This document shows positions 1-14,300 of a stretch of DNA of 64,000 bases, piece after piece. Numbering within the stretch: position 1 is the first letter of the stretch; each line of letters begins with the position of its first letter. The notes below the pieces were generated by a model. That model was not told the origin of the DNA, did not search any database, and saw nothing but the letters and a program-made list of their open reading frames with translations. The position numbers were made by a program, and so were the translations under genes. The DNA is taken from assembly GCF_965638725.1 (NCBI RefSeq), contig NC_134951.1, positions 80,417,068 through 80,481,067 on the forward strand, given 5' to 3'. Source of the stretch: Aptenodytes patagonicus (Eukaryota > Chordata > Aves > Sphenisciformes > Spheniscidae).

Positions 1-2979
1 AAGATGGTCCGGCACCTCTACTACCCTATTTCATGTACTCCATGTGGCTCACGGGGTAGAGAAAGGGGCAGGAGCACACCGCCCTGCTGTGGTTCCCTGT
101 CTGTTCCTTTGGCCAGTATTGTGGAGCTAAATATTTTATGATTCTTGTAAAGACTAAGGTATGTACATTTAGCATGTTATTCATGGGTGGCAATTTGAGG
201 TTTCGTGTAAATGTAAATTGTTCTTTAGGGAAGAGTAAGGATCTGTGATGACTTGTTCCTGCAACCGGCTGATCTTTATCAGTCTTGTGACAGTCCTACA
301 GGGACAACTGGTTGTAATTACCTCATTTATTATTGATTCAGTCTTTGGACAATTAATCAGAATTAATCAGGGTTCAGCGGTGTTTTAGAGGTCTAAAAAT
401 ACGTAAGAGCTAGGGATGCCTGAGCGTACTGTAGGAAGCATGAGGTGAACGCTGTCCCAGGCACCGAATGCAATTCTGCCTCTTTCAAGGTTTGGAAACA
501 GGTAGCAAATTTTTGAAGATATCTTTTGCTCCCTCTCCCTCATCTTCACTTCCCCGTACAGTGTAACTCTGGAAGAGGCTGAGCATAAATGACAAAACAC
601 ACTGAGAGAAATGGTTCTTAAAAAATTTCCAGCCCAATCTTAGATCTTTCTTCCCTGGTCACTCCCTCTGCAGGCAAAGTCCTGCCTCCCAGAAGCTGTA
701 AGGCACTGGAGCCTGAAATTAGCTGTGTGATCTTATTACTGCAGCTTTTTTCCACACATCCACATATTGGTAGTTACTCTTGTTCTTTATAATTTAATTT
801 TAGACATAACATAATCTTGTTGGAGTAAATGCTTGTGTCTCTTTGTGTTGGGTTTTTGGTTTTTTTTTAATAAAACATGAACTGTAGTGTCTAGACACTA
901 GGCAAGAAAGTTGGTGTAGTGTAAGGACCAGATATAAACATGTTGTAAAATCCTTTAACACTTTTAACGTCTGTTTAAAATGGTCAAAAATTTTGACTGG
1001 AAAATTAAAGTCTTTGACATAACTGGGATCTGGTTAATAGTTTTTCACATAAAAATGTTTTGGTTTTTGGTTTTTTTTTGTATGTGGAGCTTCTGAACAC
1101 AATGGAAATTTATATTGTGTTTCCTCTGATATCTGTATGTTTTAGAAATGAAACCTTTTTTTTTAAAGTGTAAATAGGTTTTTGAGTTAGGAAAACAAGC
1201 CATCATCTGTCTTCATTTTAGAGCGTTTCTTGCAGAAGTTTTTAATGTACATTTTTCATGAAAGAAATTGCCTCCTCTTCTCCCCACTCCCAACTATTTT
1301 TGACTAACTTACACTTGGATTGGAAATATCCTGAAAAAATAATTTGTGATTTTGCAGGCAATGTGATAGATAATTTGGAAAGGAAAAAGACAGACAACTG
1401 ACTAATGCTATAAAAATATGATATTGCTAAATGCTGAATATCTCCTGGATGTGCATTAATTCTGTTTCTATTAAATCTAAGCTAAGTACTAATTTTATTA
1501 GCAGCAGTAAGTCTAAAATTCAAATATATAGTAATGTGGAGCAAGTCAATGTCTGTTATTGGAACAAGAGTAATTAGTTGAGTAATTAATTGAACCATGC
1601 TTGAGGTTTTTTTCAGTCAAGGTATTTAAACTGAATACGATGTTCTTTATCTCATCATAATAAATTGTTCACAGAATGTGTATGTTACATTCTGCCACTG
1701 ACATATGGATTTTACCTCATGTCATTAATACAGTGGTTAACATCCACAATTAATTAAATAGTTTTGGCACACTATCCCATCCAAGTCGATGAGCAGAACC
1801 GGATATAATTTGAAGATTCAATGCATTCTCCTGTGTGTTTGAATTTTCCTTTGAAGGAGGTGGAGATGCCTGGGTGAAGAGGCTAAAGTTTTGTTGAACT
1901 TCTCCCATTTTTGAGTTGAAGTACTCTGGCATGTAATTAAGACTGAGGCGTTGGTGCATTATAAAATTATTGCCAATGACACGTAGTATTTGAGATTAAT
2001 TTAGCCAGAAGTCTCGTTGTCTGAAAGATTTAAGAGTAACATTTTAAATTAGAGTCCCAACTATACATTTAACTTAGATTTAATATGACAGTTATTTGTT
2101 CTGCTAATGAAAGCCCCATTGCATATTAAAAACATATTAATTGAGGATTAACACAGATGTAGTGGATTTAGAAATCTTTGATGAAAGCATTTTAAAGCAT
2201 CAGTTGGCATTTACGATTACTGTAAATATATTAACAACATTAATGTGACCACCTACTTATAAATCTAGCAGATTTTGTCCAATACAGAACAGAATGCTTC
2301 TGGTGCTATGGCCAGCCATCTCAACTGAGCTTTTTTATACGGTGTTTAAATTTGGCCTTTTCACTACTGTTTGTAGGTGCGGCCACTACAGACATGCAGC
2401 CGCTTTTCTGGTCTATGAACGGAAACTGGTAACTGTGCCCTGACTGTGAAGATCACGCACATCGAGTGACGCTTCCTCGCAAAACAAAGGTATTTCAAAA
2501 CAGACATTTCAGTCTCTTCTGGAGGCTGGAAGCCTCCAGTTAGGAGCTGTTTGTATATTTGCATGTACATAGTGATTGTATCACTCAACTGGAATGGTTG
2601 TATGCAGAAAGTTGCTACAGCTTCATTGCAGCATGGTACAGGTCAGCCTGGGGCATCCCACTGCCCTGCCTCAGCAGCATCCTCTGTACTCTGGAGGGAA
2701 CATAATTAATCCTAGGGATAGCTGTCAGTGTTCTGTAGTTCTTAATTTTCTATGAAGTATCTGCTGGGGAAATCCTCCGGCTGTGCTAATTGACAAGGTA
2801 AGGCTAACTGGAGGTGTTGGTGGAGTCTTTCTGTGGACTGTGCTAAACTGATGCCCTGTGCTCCCGTTCTCATCTTTCTGGACAATGTGGTTTATGACCC
2901 AACTTGCAGAGGAGTGGCTGACAAGTTTGACCTCGCAGGCCCTTCACTGAGGGATACTTTAGCTTGAAGCCTGCTGCAG
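1..2979. other. Non-coding AT-rich DNA, no gene recognised
   Basis: No ORF here has recognisable domain content or convincing splice structure; the three short ORFs look like chance. Long T runs and A/T-rich segments dominate. A perfect 10-bp tandem duplication (AATTAATCAG twice) sits at 351-370. Nothing else was identified. The stretch is probably intergenic or intronic. Confidence 0.6.
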
Positions 2980-3174
2980 GGAAGGAAGGAAGGAAGGAAG
3001 GAAGGAAGGAAGGAAGGAAGGAAGGAAGGAAGGAAGGAAGGAACGAAGGAAGGAAGGAAGGAAGGAAGGAAGGAAGGAAGGAACGAAGGAAGGAAGGAAG
3101 GAAGGAAGGAAGGAAGGAAGGAAGGAAGGAAGGAAGGAAGGAAGGAAGGAAGGAAGGAAGGAAGGAAAGGAAAG
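2980..3174. repeat. (GGAA)n microsatellite, about 48 units
   Basis: A nearly pure GGAA/TTCC tetranucleotide array covers about 195 bp. Two point interruptions (GAAC in place of GAAG) start at 3041 and 3081, exactly 40 bp apart, which suggests a 10-unit block was itself duplicated. The array ends in GGAAAGGAAAG. It creates long open frames on both strands (Lys-Glu-Gly-Arg on plus, Phe-Leu-Pro-Ser on minus) that are repeat artefacts, not proteins. GGAA is the core ETS-factor binding site, so the array could bind such factors, but nothing here shows that it does. Confidence 0.97.
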
Positions 3175-5214
3175 ACTACATCTCCTCCAGGAGATCTTGT
3201 CATGGAAGATCAAGGAATACTACAGGCATTGGAAGGTGCGGGATAACATTTTCCTTCTGTGTGTGTATGCACATTTTTTTTAGTTCGTTGGCTTTTCTGT
3301 GAGATGGCAGTCAGTGTGAAGGAGTGATGTGCTTTGCCAGCGCAGTAGTCTTCTGCTTTTCTTTTAACTTTTAGGGAGATAAGAAGAGAACGGACTATAT
3401 GGCTGTGCTGCTCTGTGGCTCCAGCCAAACTTGTCCTCTGCTTTCTGCCTTGCACAAAAAGTAGCCCTCTCTGGCTCTGCTGATCAGTTAATGCCTCAGC
3501 AACACCCTGTCCTATTATTCTCCTACTGCTCCTGCTCAACAAGCTGTGAGCCAATTTCAGGAAGGCACCAAATTTGATCTGATGACAGCAGCATTCCCTG
3601 GCGCACTGCAAGACACTGGGCAGGCAGTACACATGGTCTTGCCTTGAGGGCTGTAGTGCAGCCTTGTAGTAGGATCTAGTAAGGATGTATTATTCTAAAT
3701 CCTTATCATGTTTATTTCACTTTTCATTCACATTCCTTCCAATCTTTTGATATTTAGCCTCGGGGCAGATTCAGCTATATATCCAAAGATGCAACTTTAC
3801 ATTGAATTAATGTGTATCTCTTTGCCAGTTAAGAATGTAACAAAAAAAGAGTAGGTGTCACTATTTTGCTTACGGTGGGAATTTGACGACGCACTGAACC
3901 AAGCACAACACACTTCCAGAATCTTAACTAGTTTGATTGTACCATCGACACTGTTATTTCGACAGCCCTGCTCTCCAGCATCTGGCATAATTGGAAGCAG
4001 CAGCCAGCAGGTATCAGATGTCAGTATGAATTGTCTCCTGCTGCGTGAGCACTGACTATGAAATTGATTTGCTGTCTTTTTTACGCAGTTTTGTAATGAA
4101 AGTAACATAAAGTCCCAAACAGACAAATTCCGTATTTGTGTACATACAGTTAAAATAGGCGTATGTATAAAAATTAGAGGGGAAAATATATCAACAGGAA
4201 AGCAGTATAACACCATCAGGCCCTGCTTGCTCACAGGCGGTTGTGGTGGCAGTCCTCCTTGTGTTTCTGAAGAAGCTGAGCTAAACCAACAGCTGGAAAC
4301 CAATTTCTTTGGGTATTTGTATGGATCAAAAGCATAAAACACGAGAAAGAAGAACCCTTCAGTGAGTGAATTTATATCTCTATTTTACTCACTGGTGATA
4401 ATAAGGCAAGAGAGAGACGCTGTGGAAAACAAGTCTCCAACCTGGAGCAAATTTCCCCTGATTTGTCATCAGGATGATCGAGACCCCTAAGATGAAAAAA
4501 CTGGCCTGAGCAAAGTCAATGGCAAATTTCTGTTGATTTACTATAGCCAGGATGTTGCCTTAGGGCACATCAGAAATAAATGACTGTCTCTCAGTGTCTT
4601 CAAGATGCTGTCATACAGAACAATTTCACACATATAAAGGTAACGTCTGTGGGACTGGGATCCTGACCACCAATTTCAGGAACTATAAGGGAGGATTAGA
4701 CCAGATATAAAAGCGGTGCTATCATTCCGAGCCTTGAGAAAAACCTTTGAGCACTCCTTAAGGACTGATGACATCTAGGTGATGGCAGTAGGAGCACGGG
4801 AGGCCAGGCTTCGCTGGCAAGAACTGGCGCCTCTGCTCAAGCAGGGTTACAGCTGGCTATGAAACAACCGTGTTTATGGGCCTCTTCCTCAGTTTGAGGC
4901 AATACTTGGCTTGGATACAAGAAGGCTTAATCAGTTCCTACTGTAATCAAATTATTTAAGATTTTTCAAAGAGCAAATTGCAACAAGTTCCCTTCCTAAG
5001 AAATCAGAGTCAGAAACCTTTTTAGCAAAATCAGCTTGAGCATTGATTACTGAGCATGACCACATTTTAGACAAGCACAAGGGAGAAAAACATTCCCAAC
5101 ATCTGGTTCGGTGGGGCCCAAGTCCAGTGTTTAATTGTGTTTTTGCTCTGACACCCAGTTGCATAGCAATAAGGGGGAGCATATGATACAATAATCTATA
5201 TATAGGGTAGGTGG
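3175..5214. other. Unannotated non-coding stretch
   Basis: A 181-codon minus-strand ORF (3797-4342) and a 140-codon one (3210-3632) have no recognisable motif. Their composition is rich in Ser, Cys and His and they lack any plausible splice context, as expected of chance frames. No repeat family was recognised. Confidence 0.5.
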
Positions 5215-5345
5215 GGCCAAACCTTTGACTGGAGGCCAGCTAGTCTGGTATTCCAATCTCGGTGCTGACACGAAGGCAGCCGGTAACCTTCGGCAGGTCA
5301 CTTGAAGTTCTTCCTAAATTTCAGAACCTCTGTTGACGAGTGACC
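5215..5345 (+). repeat. MIR-like (CORE-SINE) relic
   Basis: The order of short matches follows the MIR consensus as I remember it: a region like the tRNA-derived body (GGTATTCCAATCTCGGTGC), then GGTAACCTTCGGCAGGTCACTT resembling the 'gaccttgggcaagtcactt' core, then a stretch resembling 'cctcagtttcctcatctgt'. It is heavily diverged, as expected for a very old amniote SINE. Edges are approximate. A profile search would decide between MIR and another CORE-SINE. Confidence 0.5.
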
Positions 5346-8300
5346 TGTCTGTAACTCTCTTGGGATTGACAGTTGTCATAACATGATCCAACAGGCCATT
5401 TCATACACAGCCAGATCACGAGTGCCCAGAAAACCTTTCCCCCCATCCTGGATAAGCACAAGATAATTTACAGGCAGCTCTGCTCAGAGGGCACTTTCCC
5501 CACAGAAGCAGCAATATACTGCAGTTTTCTTCCCTGCAGAAGCAACCAACCTGGTTTGAATCTGACCTCAGGGCAGTCATTTGAGCAGCTGGTCCCCTTC
5601 TCTTTCCCCACACAAGGCACAAGCAATGGTGCTTTGCCTCCTCATGATGCCTGGACTGCTTCCTTTCCTCAGCCACCTCCTGCCCTAGGTAACATCTCAC
5701 TTACCCTATTTCCAAGGCTAGTTCTGATTCCAACAGCAAGACTACAACCAGATGCTTATCCTATCTGACAGACTTAGGCCCTTTTCCATGGAACCAGAGT
5801 TTCCATCAGCTTTTAACCCTATACTTCAACCCCAAGGATGAGCTGTAATTCCACCTGCAAGAAGGTGCTGTTATAGGGATGCTCTCCGCAGCTCACTCCC
5901 CAGAGGGACGTGGTAGAAAGAAATCCTCCCACCTCCGTGCCGAAGCATTGTGTGGGCTTGCTCAAACACAGGACGCTGCTGACCCAGCCAGCCCAATTTG
6001 CCATTATGTTCTTCCCCTCATTTTCTTGGGAATCTTCCTTAAGCTGTGCAAGCCTCCAATGGCGAGGAGGAAGAGGACTCTACTCTTCTTCCTGCAACTG
6101 CAAAAAATTGCATGTTGTACTAGGGAAGCTGCTACCTACTGCTCTGGCTGTCATAGAAATCAGAAGAGGAACAGGGACATGACCCAGCACCAATTTCTCT
6201 CCTGTGTTAAGGAAGAAAAGTCCCATTATTTATTTAAAGGGTGCTGTTACCAGAGTCAACAAAATTTTTCATAGTGATGCATTCATTGGTGGAGGAAAGA
6301 GGATTCCTGCAAGAATGAAACACGAATCTGGATAAATTAAACAACAGTCTTACAGCAGTGCATTTTATAATGTATTTAACAGATTCTTCCAAGCTGTGTC
6401 CTTCCAGTCTGTTTCCTTCCCTTTGTTGTTGTGCTGTGGAGGCGAGTGAACAGTAATGCTGGGCATCACCGTTTCTGAGAGCCTACTCCCACTCCTCCCC
6501 ACAACACATTGCTGTCATTTTACAGTGACTTTTCTTGCTTTCCAACTTCATCAGACCCCTTATGGGGATTCAGTAACCCGCATTTCTCAATAGAAGTTGA
6601 ATAGCTAAATCCAGTGTGGTAGGTGAAGTCTCTTCCAGAAGTGGCCCAGGAGGATCCTAACGTGCTTTCCCTCACTTCTCTCAGGCGACTGTGCAACTTT
6701 TGCTGCTCTTTTCTCCCAGTTTATTTCTCTGAAAAGGAACAGGCCAGTTCAGCCCTCCACTCTGGATTCTCTTAAAGAGAAATTTCAGGGGGATTAGTGT
6801 AAACAGCACGGTTAAATTCCTGTCTGCTTCCTGCTGAAAACTTACCCTTCAGCTATTGTTTTAGTAGCAGTAAAACTTTTGCAACTGCATGACTTTTTTT
6901 GAATGTTTTACTGTTCCCTTTATAGCAAATGTTGCAGCATGCACATTTGATGTCAAGTTCCTCTTGTGAGCACTTGATTTTCAGTGACATGAATATGACA
7001 CAGATGGACATGAGAACCCAGCTGTTGACTCAGTCTCTCAGTGCCCTTTTGTTTATGTCTGTGACCTGGTCATGTAGTACAAAGAGTTTCCTGCTGAACT
7101 ACATGCAGCTGCCTGGCTGAAAAGCATGCGAGATCTTTATTTGTCCTGCCTGCAGCCCCAGATCTTCTTGGAACTGGCTCCCGGATCCCTCCCGACGTGG
7201 AGATGGGTGATATCACTGCACAGCCTTCCCAAGGATCCTGGCCTGTCTGGAATCCGCCGTCAGGGATCTGCAGGGCACTACAGCCTGCATTTTGGCGTAC
7301 TGCTCCAAATAAACTGCCCGAGTAAGGCTCTGGGCTCCCTGGGGCTTCAGAGCAGTGCCACCCGTTTTTGTCAAGAAGAACAAATGTAAGTGACACGTGG
7401 GGAACATAAACTGAGGCTTGACTGGTTCATGTCCTTTTTCTATGTTTATTTTAACAGATTAGCACACTCCCATGTCCCCCCCGACCTTGGAATCCCTTAT
7501 GCTGTCACGAAAACTGCTCAGGCCTGTTTTCCCATTTTTTGCTGATATGAAAGACCTAAAGATCTTTCTTGATCCAGATGCTTCTTGAGATGGCTGCACC
7601 GCATTGCACCCCACCGACAGCACGGTAGGCTGTGGTCAGAAAGAGTCAGAAATGTTTGGGTCGTGCAATGGTCTGCAGGCTTGGGGCAGTTCTGCCCAAC
7701 TGCCAGTTCAACTGCCTGGCACAACCTCAGGTGCCCAAATGGCAAAATGGTGTGTTGCTCAGATGGCACAGAAGTTTATTAACTAGTCTGTCAAGAATTG
7801 CGTATCCTGAAGTTACATCTCTACCACTGGGTGTCTGACAGCACACCCTGGGGCCCAGGCCTCACTGTGTTAGGTGAGCAGAGTCACACTCCTTGGTACA
7901 GTGTATGTAGTCCCAGAATAAGTTGAGGTTACAGATACAGACAGAAGAAAACGTAAGAAACCACCAAACCATAAAAACAATCTACACACTTCTCAACAGC
8001 CTTAACTAAAATAATTTCCCAGTACATCCAATTGTTTTGCGTATCTATTTTCTTTCTTAAGTGGGAGTCTCGTTTTGCAGCTCACATTCCCCTGAAGTGA
8101 TCCATGCCTCCCTTTACCATCTCCTGACGTGTGGAGCACCACTCTTTCACCTCTCACATCTTCGGTTTTCTTACATCCCCATTTCAACACTAGCTAGTGA
8201 TCACATGAGAATGCAATATTAGGAAACCATTTGGTATATTTTTAGCGGTGCTCGGGCTGAAGTAGCAGTGAGAAGGGAGGAGTGCCAGCCACATGTGACC

Positions 8301-11300
8301 AACCAGCTGTCTGTGGCCCACATTTTGGAAATCACTGATTCAAGTAACTGGCAATAGGTTATGGAAAGTTTCCCTTTTAGATTGCTATTTCAAATTGACC
8401 CCAAACTAAACAAGGTAGGAAGGTCGTCTTGGCTATAAACGACTTTACGATGTGTGAGCAGTCTTCATCCAGTTCCTTTGCCTTTTAATGGAAGAGAAAC
8501 ACTTTAATTGGAAGTGAGTTTCTTTTGTGCCACCTAGCTACAGGAGCAGCTGAAACATTGCTATGGCTGGGATGGAGAGGCTGTGTGGCTTCTGTGTGCT
8601 TCTTCCCTACTCTTGGTCACACTGTGATAAGTGCTGAGGTCTTGTCCTCTATGGTGTGGAGATAGGGGGAACCATCAAGCAGGTCTAGCTCCATAAATCT
8701 TAATGTGACAGCCAAGTAACAAAAAAACCTACATTAAGCATGTAAATCTTTTTCCTTCTCCAACCTGCTGTCATATATATCTGTTGGCTATGACTTCTAG
8801 CTCACCTCCTTTCCTGTCTTCTTAATCTGTGAGTATTTCAGGAGCCCGTAACTCCTTGTCAGCTGGCACCTATTGCTATATATGCATCAAAGGCAGCCGC
8901 CTGCTAGCGTTCTGCATGCTTCTGGGGTTATTTAACTGCACATATAAGTAGATCTTGCATTCCTTGTATGTCACCCATCTGTGAAATCCCCTGCCCCAGT
9001 TTCAGCCAAGCTTGCTTTATCACATTCTCTCCTTGCAAGCTCCAGCCTGTTCCCTGTCCCACCAGGGAGGGGGGGACTGTGTCTTTAATGTGTGTTGCCT
9101 GGCTTCTTACGGTTTTCAGCTTGGTTTCTCTCTCAGACCATCTCTGAGCACAGCAGAAAGTGGACTCAGGACCCTTTGAGTCCCCAGCACATGCACAGGG
9201 TAGAGTGAAGAATGACTCCTACGTGCTAGCCCCCACCCCCACCCCCGCAAAATCCTGAGACCTATAATCAGTTAGGTGTGCTTATGGGACCAAGACTCCA
9301 GCCTCCAGCTGACACGGGGAAGCAACCAGAGCCAGCCCAGTGGGCACTCTGCCAGGGATGCTCCGTCCCAGTGTGAGATTCGATCCTCCTTGTAGAGCTG
9401 AAGCCTTTGCCAAGCTCCCTGCCCCGCATTGCCTGCCGAGGAGATGACAGGCACCACGCAGCAGCTGTGATGGACTGTGGGACTGAGTTCCTGTATGTTT
9501 TGACTGGAGCCACAGTTTGATTCCAAAGAAATGCCCCCAGCAACAATCTTTCAACCTCCAGGGAGACTATTTATTTTATTTTTTTAGGATGCATTTTGTA
9601 AATCACTCAGGTGATGGCAAGTTTATGTATTTGGATGGCAAATTTATGTTGCGTTATTAGTTTCAAGGAAATCCAATTGAATGTGTGGATTTTGGACTCT
9701 TGACCTTTAAGCAGAATGAATTTTTTGAAGAAGTGTGAGGTAGCCTGTTCATCTCCATGAGGTGTACTCTGCTGAATGAAAATGCCTTCTGCAGAGACAC
9801 AGAAGTGAGGGGTGTGAACTCCTGCATTTGTCTCAGTCAATGGTGCCTCCCTTCCCAACGCATTGCCAGTGCTTGGGATACTGTGATAAGCACCGACCCG
9901 ATGCATTTTCAGTCTCGCACTCTGTGTTTTGCAGAGTCTCCCAGGAAGCTGGAAAGAGCTTTCCTAGTGCTGGCTCCCGTGAGGAGTGACAGAGTCATCA
10001 CCCTCACTAGATGGGACGCAGGGCAAGGGTTGCCCAGGCCCCTCTGAGAATGGGGAAAAGGGCAGGGAGAAGAGGGAGGCATTCACTCCCTCGCTTGGAC
10101 TTCGGTAGGACTGGGAGCCTGCCCCTCTTCTCCTCCCCTGCCACACCACTGCCCCTTCCCCAGACCTCCCCTGCCTCCCTGCACAGATCTGCACAGCTTC
10201 TCTCCGCTCCCCGGCACACGTGCCATTTATTTAGCTTCAGTGCTATCTGAGCTTTCTGCTCTGCCGGTTTGATTTCTCTCAAGCTACAAACTCCTTTGAC
10301 AGAGGCAGACCATGACAACATGCCTCACTCCTCTTTCCTTTTTCTCCCCGTTTTCTGCCAATGGTCAGGTTTGAACTGACATTGGCTGGTTGTAGGTCAG
10401 GTTCAAAAGCATCGAGCACTGCCTGAACATCCCCTTGAGCTATCAGCTCATGTGAAAATGAGTAGTCTAGAAAACCTCTGTGACTGTACAGAGTAATCCA
10501 CTTTATGGGTGAGCTCCCAGGGCTGGCAGACTTCTCATTAAATACGGGGTTTCCCAAATTTTAGCCTGAAATCCTGCATCCTGTGGTAAAGGACAGGCTT
10601 ACTAACTTCCCTGATACATTTTCAATAAATCATGTAGATTTCTAGCCCGAAATGTGGAAAATAGTCCCACCTTACCCTTTTCTTCACAGCTTCCTTGGTT
10701 GTCTTAGAGCTGCTACTTTGCCCTGCAAGCAGAGGTGGTTATAAGGCGGCAACAGGGAGGAGTACATGGGTACCCAACAAGAGGGTACATGAATGATAAA
10801 TGCAGAGCTGCACAGAAAAGAAGTGCTGTGGCAGTGGGGTGGGAACATCCCATATTTAAAAAATTCCAATTTTAAGGATACTGCTTCCCAATTTATTTCT
10901 CAAAAATTAACAGATGCCATAGAGCAGCTTGTGGGTGTGTTAAGTGATTAAGACCCAAATGTGGAGGGAGAGACAAGAACCATAGCCACAATTTGTGGCC
11001 ACTGAAACTGCCCCCCCTGCCATTTGTTGTACACTCTTCTTAGGAGCCACTTACATAAATGTCCCCAAATCTGGTGTACAGAACCTACACTGACACCCAC
11101 AAAATTCTCAATCTTTGTGAGCATGTGCATTTTAAAGCCTTTGTAAAACTGAATGTTTAAACAAAGATGAGCTTCTGCGCTGTAATTGTGTGGGAGAGAT
11201 TGTTCTGCTTGAGTCAGGGCACACATCTTTAGCCTGTTTAATTCAGCATCAGCTTGAATGAAACTCTTGCTAATTGACAGCAGCCGAGGATCTGGCCTTT

Positions 11301-14300
11301 TTTTAAGGAACTCAGGATAAAGGGAAATTATGGGCAGTGGCTTAGAATTCACAATACCCAGCTTCTGTCTGTTTTCAGTATGCAGCACTCATAAGCCATC
11401 ACTTGATGAATGTGGCCTGAAGTGATGCAGGCAACTTATTGTAATTTTTTGCTGTGCTCTGTTCGGATTTATTTCTTAGTCAGTCAGGTGGGACACCCTG
11501 TAGATTAAGACTTAGCACACACATTTTGAATCTGTAGACTAGTACTTGAGGTGAAATAGGAATTGCTTTATGTTTCAGAGCAGTAATGGCCTGAATTGCC
11601 AGAAATAACCATAATAACAAACTGCTTGTTTCCTGAGTCAGGCACATAGTGCAAACAGCCATAGTCTCGGTGCACCAATGCTCTCCCTGTTTTTTAATGA
11701 AAATAACAGGGATGGGAAACAGTCCAAGAAGAGTTTGTTCCCTTGGCTTGTCTGATATTCTTTTTAAAACTGACTGCTGCTATGAAGAAATATAATTACA
11801 GAACCATTTAAAATGCGTTGGTCTTCTGAGGAGAAGAGTGGATGGGTTGTATGTAAACATGGAGCTGTACAGAGCATGTAGACAAACCAAAAAGCATGCG
11901 GATGCTGAAATGTCTGTTTTCTGGGAGGTCTTTGGGTGACTCTCCTAATTTTATTAGAGCTGTTATATACAATAGGACTTTCTAGCTGACAGTCCTTCCC
12001 TTGCTTGCATGTCTCTCAGACATCTTCCTCTCTTGTATCCACCTTCTTGTAAGCTGGTTTATCCTGTCACTTGCTTCACAAGGACTTTTCAGGGTGCTCT
12101 GTTCAGATCAGCAGCCTGGGGGGTTTGGAGAAGACTGCCAGACTTCTGAAGAAGAGTTCACATCAGAGGATTTTGTTACATTCCTGTTCAAAGTCCTCAC
12201 CTTACAAGAAAGTCCTTTCTGACTCTGTGGCTTTCCTTTCTTCCCAGGACCTTCTGCATTCCTGTCTCGTATCATGCATTGGCTGTGAGACTTCCCTCTC
12301 TGAAGCACTAAAATGTCTATAGTGGTCTGCTTAGAAAGGCACGACCATCCAGGCCTGCATCTCCACTGACAAATGTAGGACCTAAAATTGTGGCAGTAGT
12401 GATGGAGATGGTAATGCAGATGTGTGATGTCAGATGTGTTTATCACCATGGGGTAATGGCCGTGTGTCAAAGCACCGCTGGATCCCAGCAGAAGCGGGGC
12501 AGACCTATCCGTGTTCCCTAGGCAGCTAAAGACTTGCTCAGGGTGCATTTTGGGATGCGGAGATTTTGATTTCACTGGTTTCTGCCAGCTTGAAACAGGA
12601 ATTTCTTCTTGCCTCGTGGCAGACCGTGCCAAAAAATAGGTCTGATTCCCCATGAACATGAGTTTGTGCCATGCAAACATGTACCACAGGGTCTCATGAC
12701 AGAAGTGGCGGCTCATGTCGACTGAGACCGAGGGAGGGAGGAACCCAAGGAATGAGCCCTCTTGTCAGCCATCCTGTCAATCGTGATCGGTCAGCTGCTG
12801 CTTATGACGAAACCAGTCTTTGGGGGATTTGATTCTGCATGGCTGGCCAGCTGGTATGTGTTTCTGTCTGGGCTCTGCAGCCCTGGCCTTCATTTGAGGA
12901 GGCAGGCCTTTTGTTCTGTATCAGGCTTCAAATAGTTCGGCATCTGTTGGTTTGTGCTGCCTGCTCAACCATTTGTTGCATTAGCGAGCTTCCTTCTAAT
13001 CACAGCTCCTAAGCAGTCTGCTCCCCTGTGACGGTTTCTGCTTTAAAAAGTAGAGGTAGATGTGTGCTGGCTGTGAACTCCTGAACCTGCTCTCATTGGA
13101 AAGGTGAGGATATTTGCACACAGGAGAGAGAAACTAGCTGCCAGGGTTTGCTTCTGATTAACTGTTTGGTCACACTACCTTTTCTTACCATCAGGGCATG
13201 TTAGTGGTGAAAAGTACAAGTCACGTGTAATCCATACTTCCACTGCTTTGCAAATGGTAGAGCCGATGGACAGAAAAGAATGGTAGCGATTAGATCCGCA
13301 GCAGTGATTCACAGCCCGGGATTATAGTTTCTGCAATTTGCTTGAGTTTGTACAACCCAAATATCAGATAACATTACGATTTACATTTTCCATGGAACGC
13401 TGTCTCAAGAACATATTGATTTGTGCTGCATCAGATTACTCAGGGGTTGGAGAAAGCCAAAAGGAGAATTTTACTTTTTTCCTGCTGACATTTGAAAAAC
13501 AGGATTATACAACTTCGCATCTAGCCCTGTGTAACCTTCAGCGACCAGCCTTGGAAAGTCGCTTAAGAATTACAATTTTTTAAGCTTTCTTTGAACAGTT
13601 AAGAACTCTCTTCAAATCCCTTGAAGGCAAGCATCAGCGTGTTCCTGCCACCTTAGCCACAAGCAACATGCAGAGCGAGGCAGGGGGAAAAGAAGGTAGA
13701 TGACTGCAATTCACCCTTTGGGTTCAGCATCACCCTCTTTTGGCCTCAGATGGATCCAGAGCCCACTGGAGGTTTGCTCATTCGCGTCCCTGGGCTTCTG
13801 GATGATCAGCCCTGACTTGAAAAGCTGCTGTCTTTAGTATCAGTAAGCTACCTGGAGAAGGGAGCGTACTGCTCAGAAAGGGTTTCTGAGAGTCGCGTGG
13901 GATCAGTCATCCGTTGCCCTCCCTACTAGTACTGCCCGTTGTAGCACATGGTCTGTGTCACATTGATGGGAAAGCGGTCCTGCCACTGCACAGCCTGCTG
14001 CTCCCCCTCCATACTGCAGCGTGCAATACCCGCCCCCCCCGTGGTACTCAGTGTGGTTAATGCTACAGAAACTGGACATTCAATGTATGATTTTTTTTAA
14101 ATTATTTTTTTATTCAGTATTCATTTGTCTATACTCTCAAATTAAACTGTTTCCAGAAGAACAAATGAAGAGATCGAGCCATTAAAAACCCTAATGTCAG
14201 GGCACCTGCTCAAATGTACCCAATTTTCAGAGGAACTGAGCCTCTGTGTTCTCCAGGAAACACAGTTTTGAAGCAGTAAAGTCCCTGGGCAATGCAAGTG

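Noticed and set aside
2892-3302. Long ORFs of Phe-Leu-Pro-Ser or Lys-Glu-Gly-Arg repeats on both strands
   Set aside because: They are produced by the (GGAA)n microsatellite; any stop-free tetranucleotide repeat gives this in several frames.
10948-11388. 146-codon minus ORF with KWLLRRVYNKW, similar in wording to KWLLKTVYNER near 58.5 kb
   Set aside because: The nucleotide sequences are not convincingly alignable beyond a few bases, so I treat it as coincidence.
12108-12716. 202-codon minus-strand ORF, the second longest in the window
   Set aside because: No domain, no signal peptide, no splice context, and composition like random translation.
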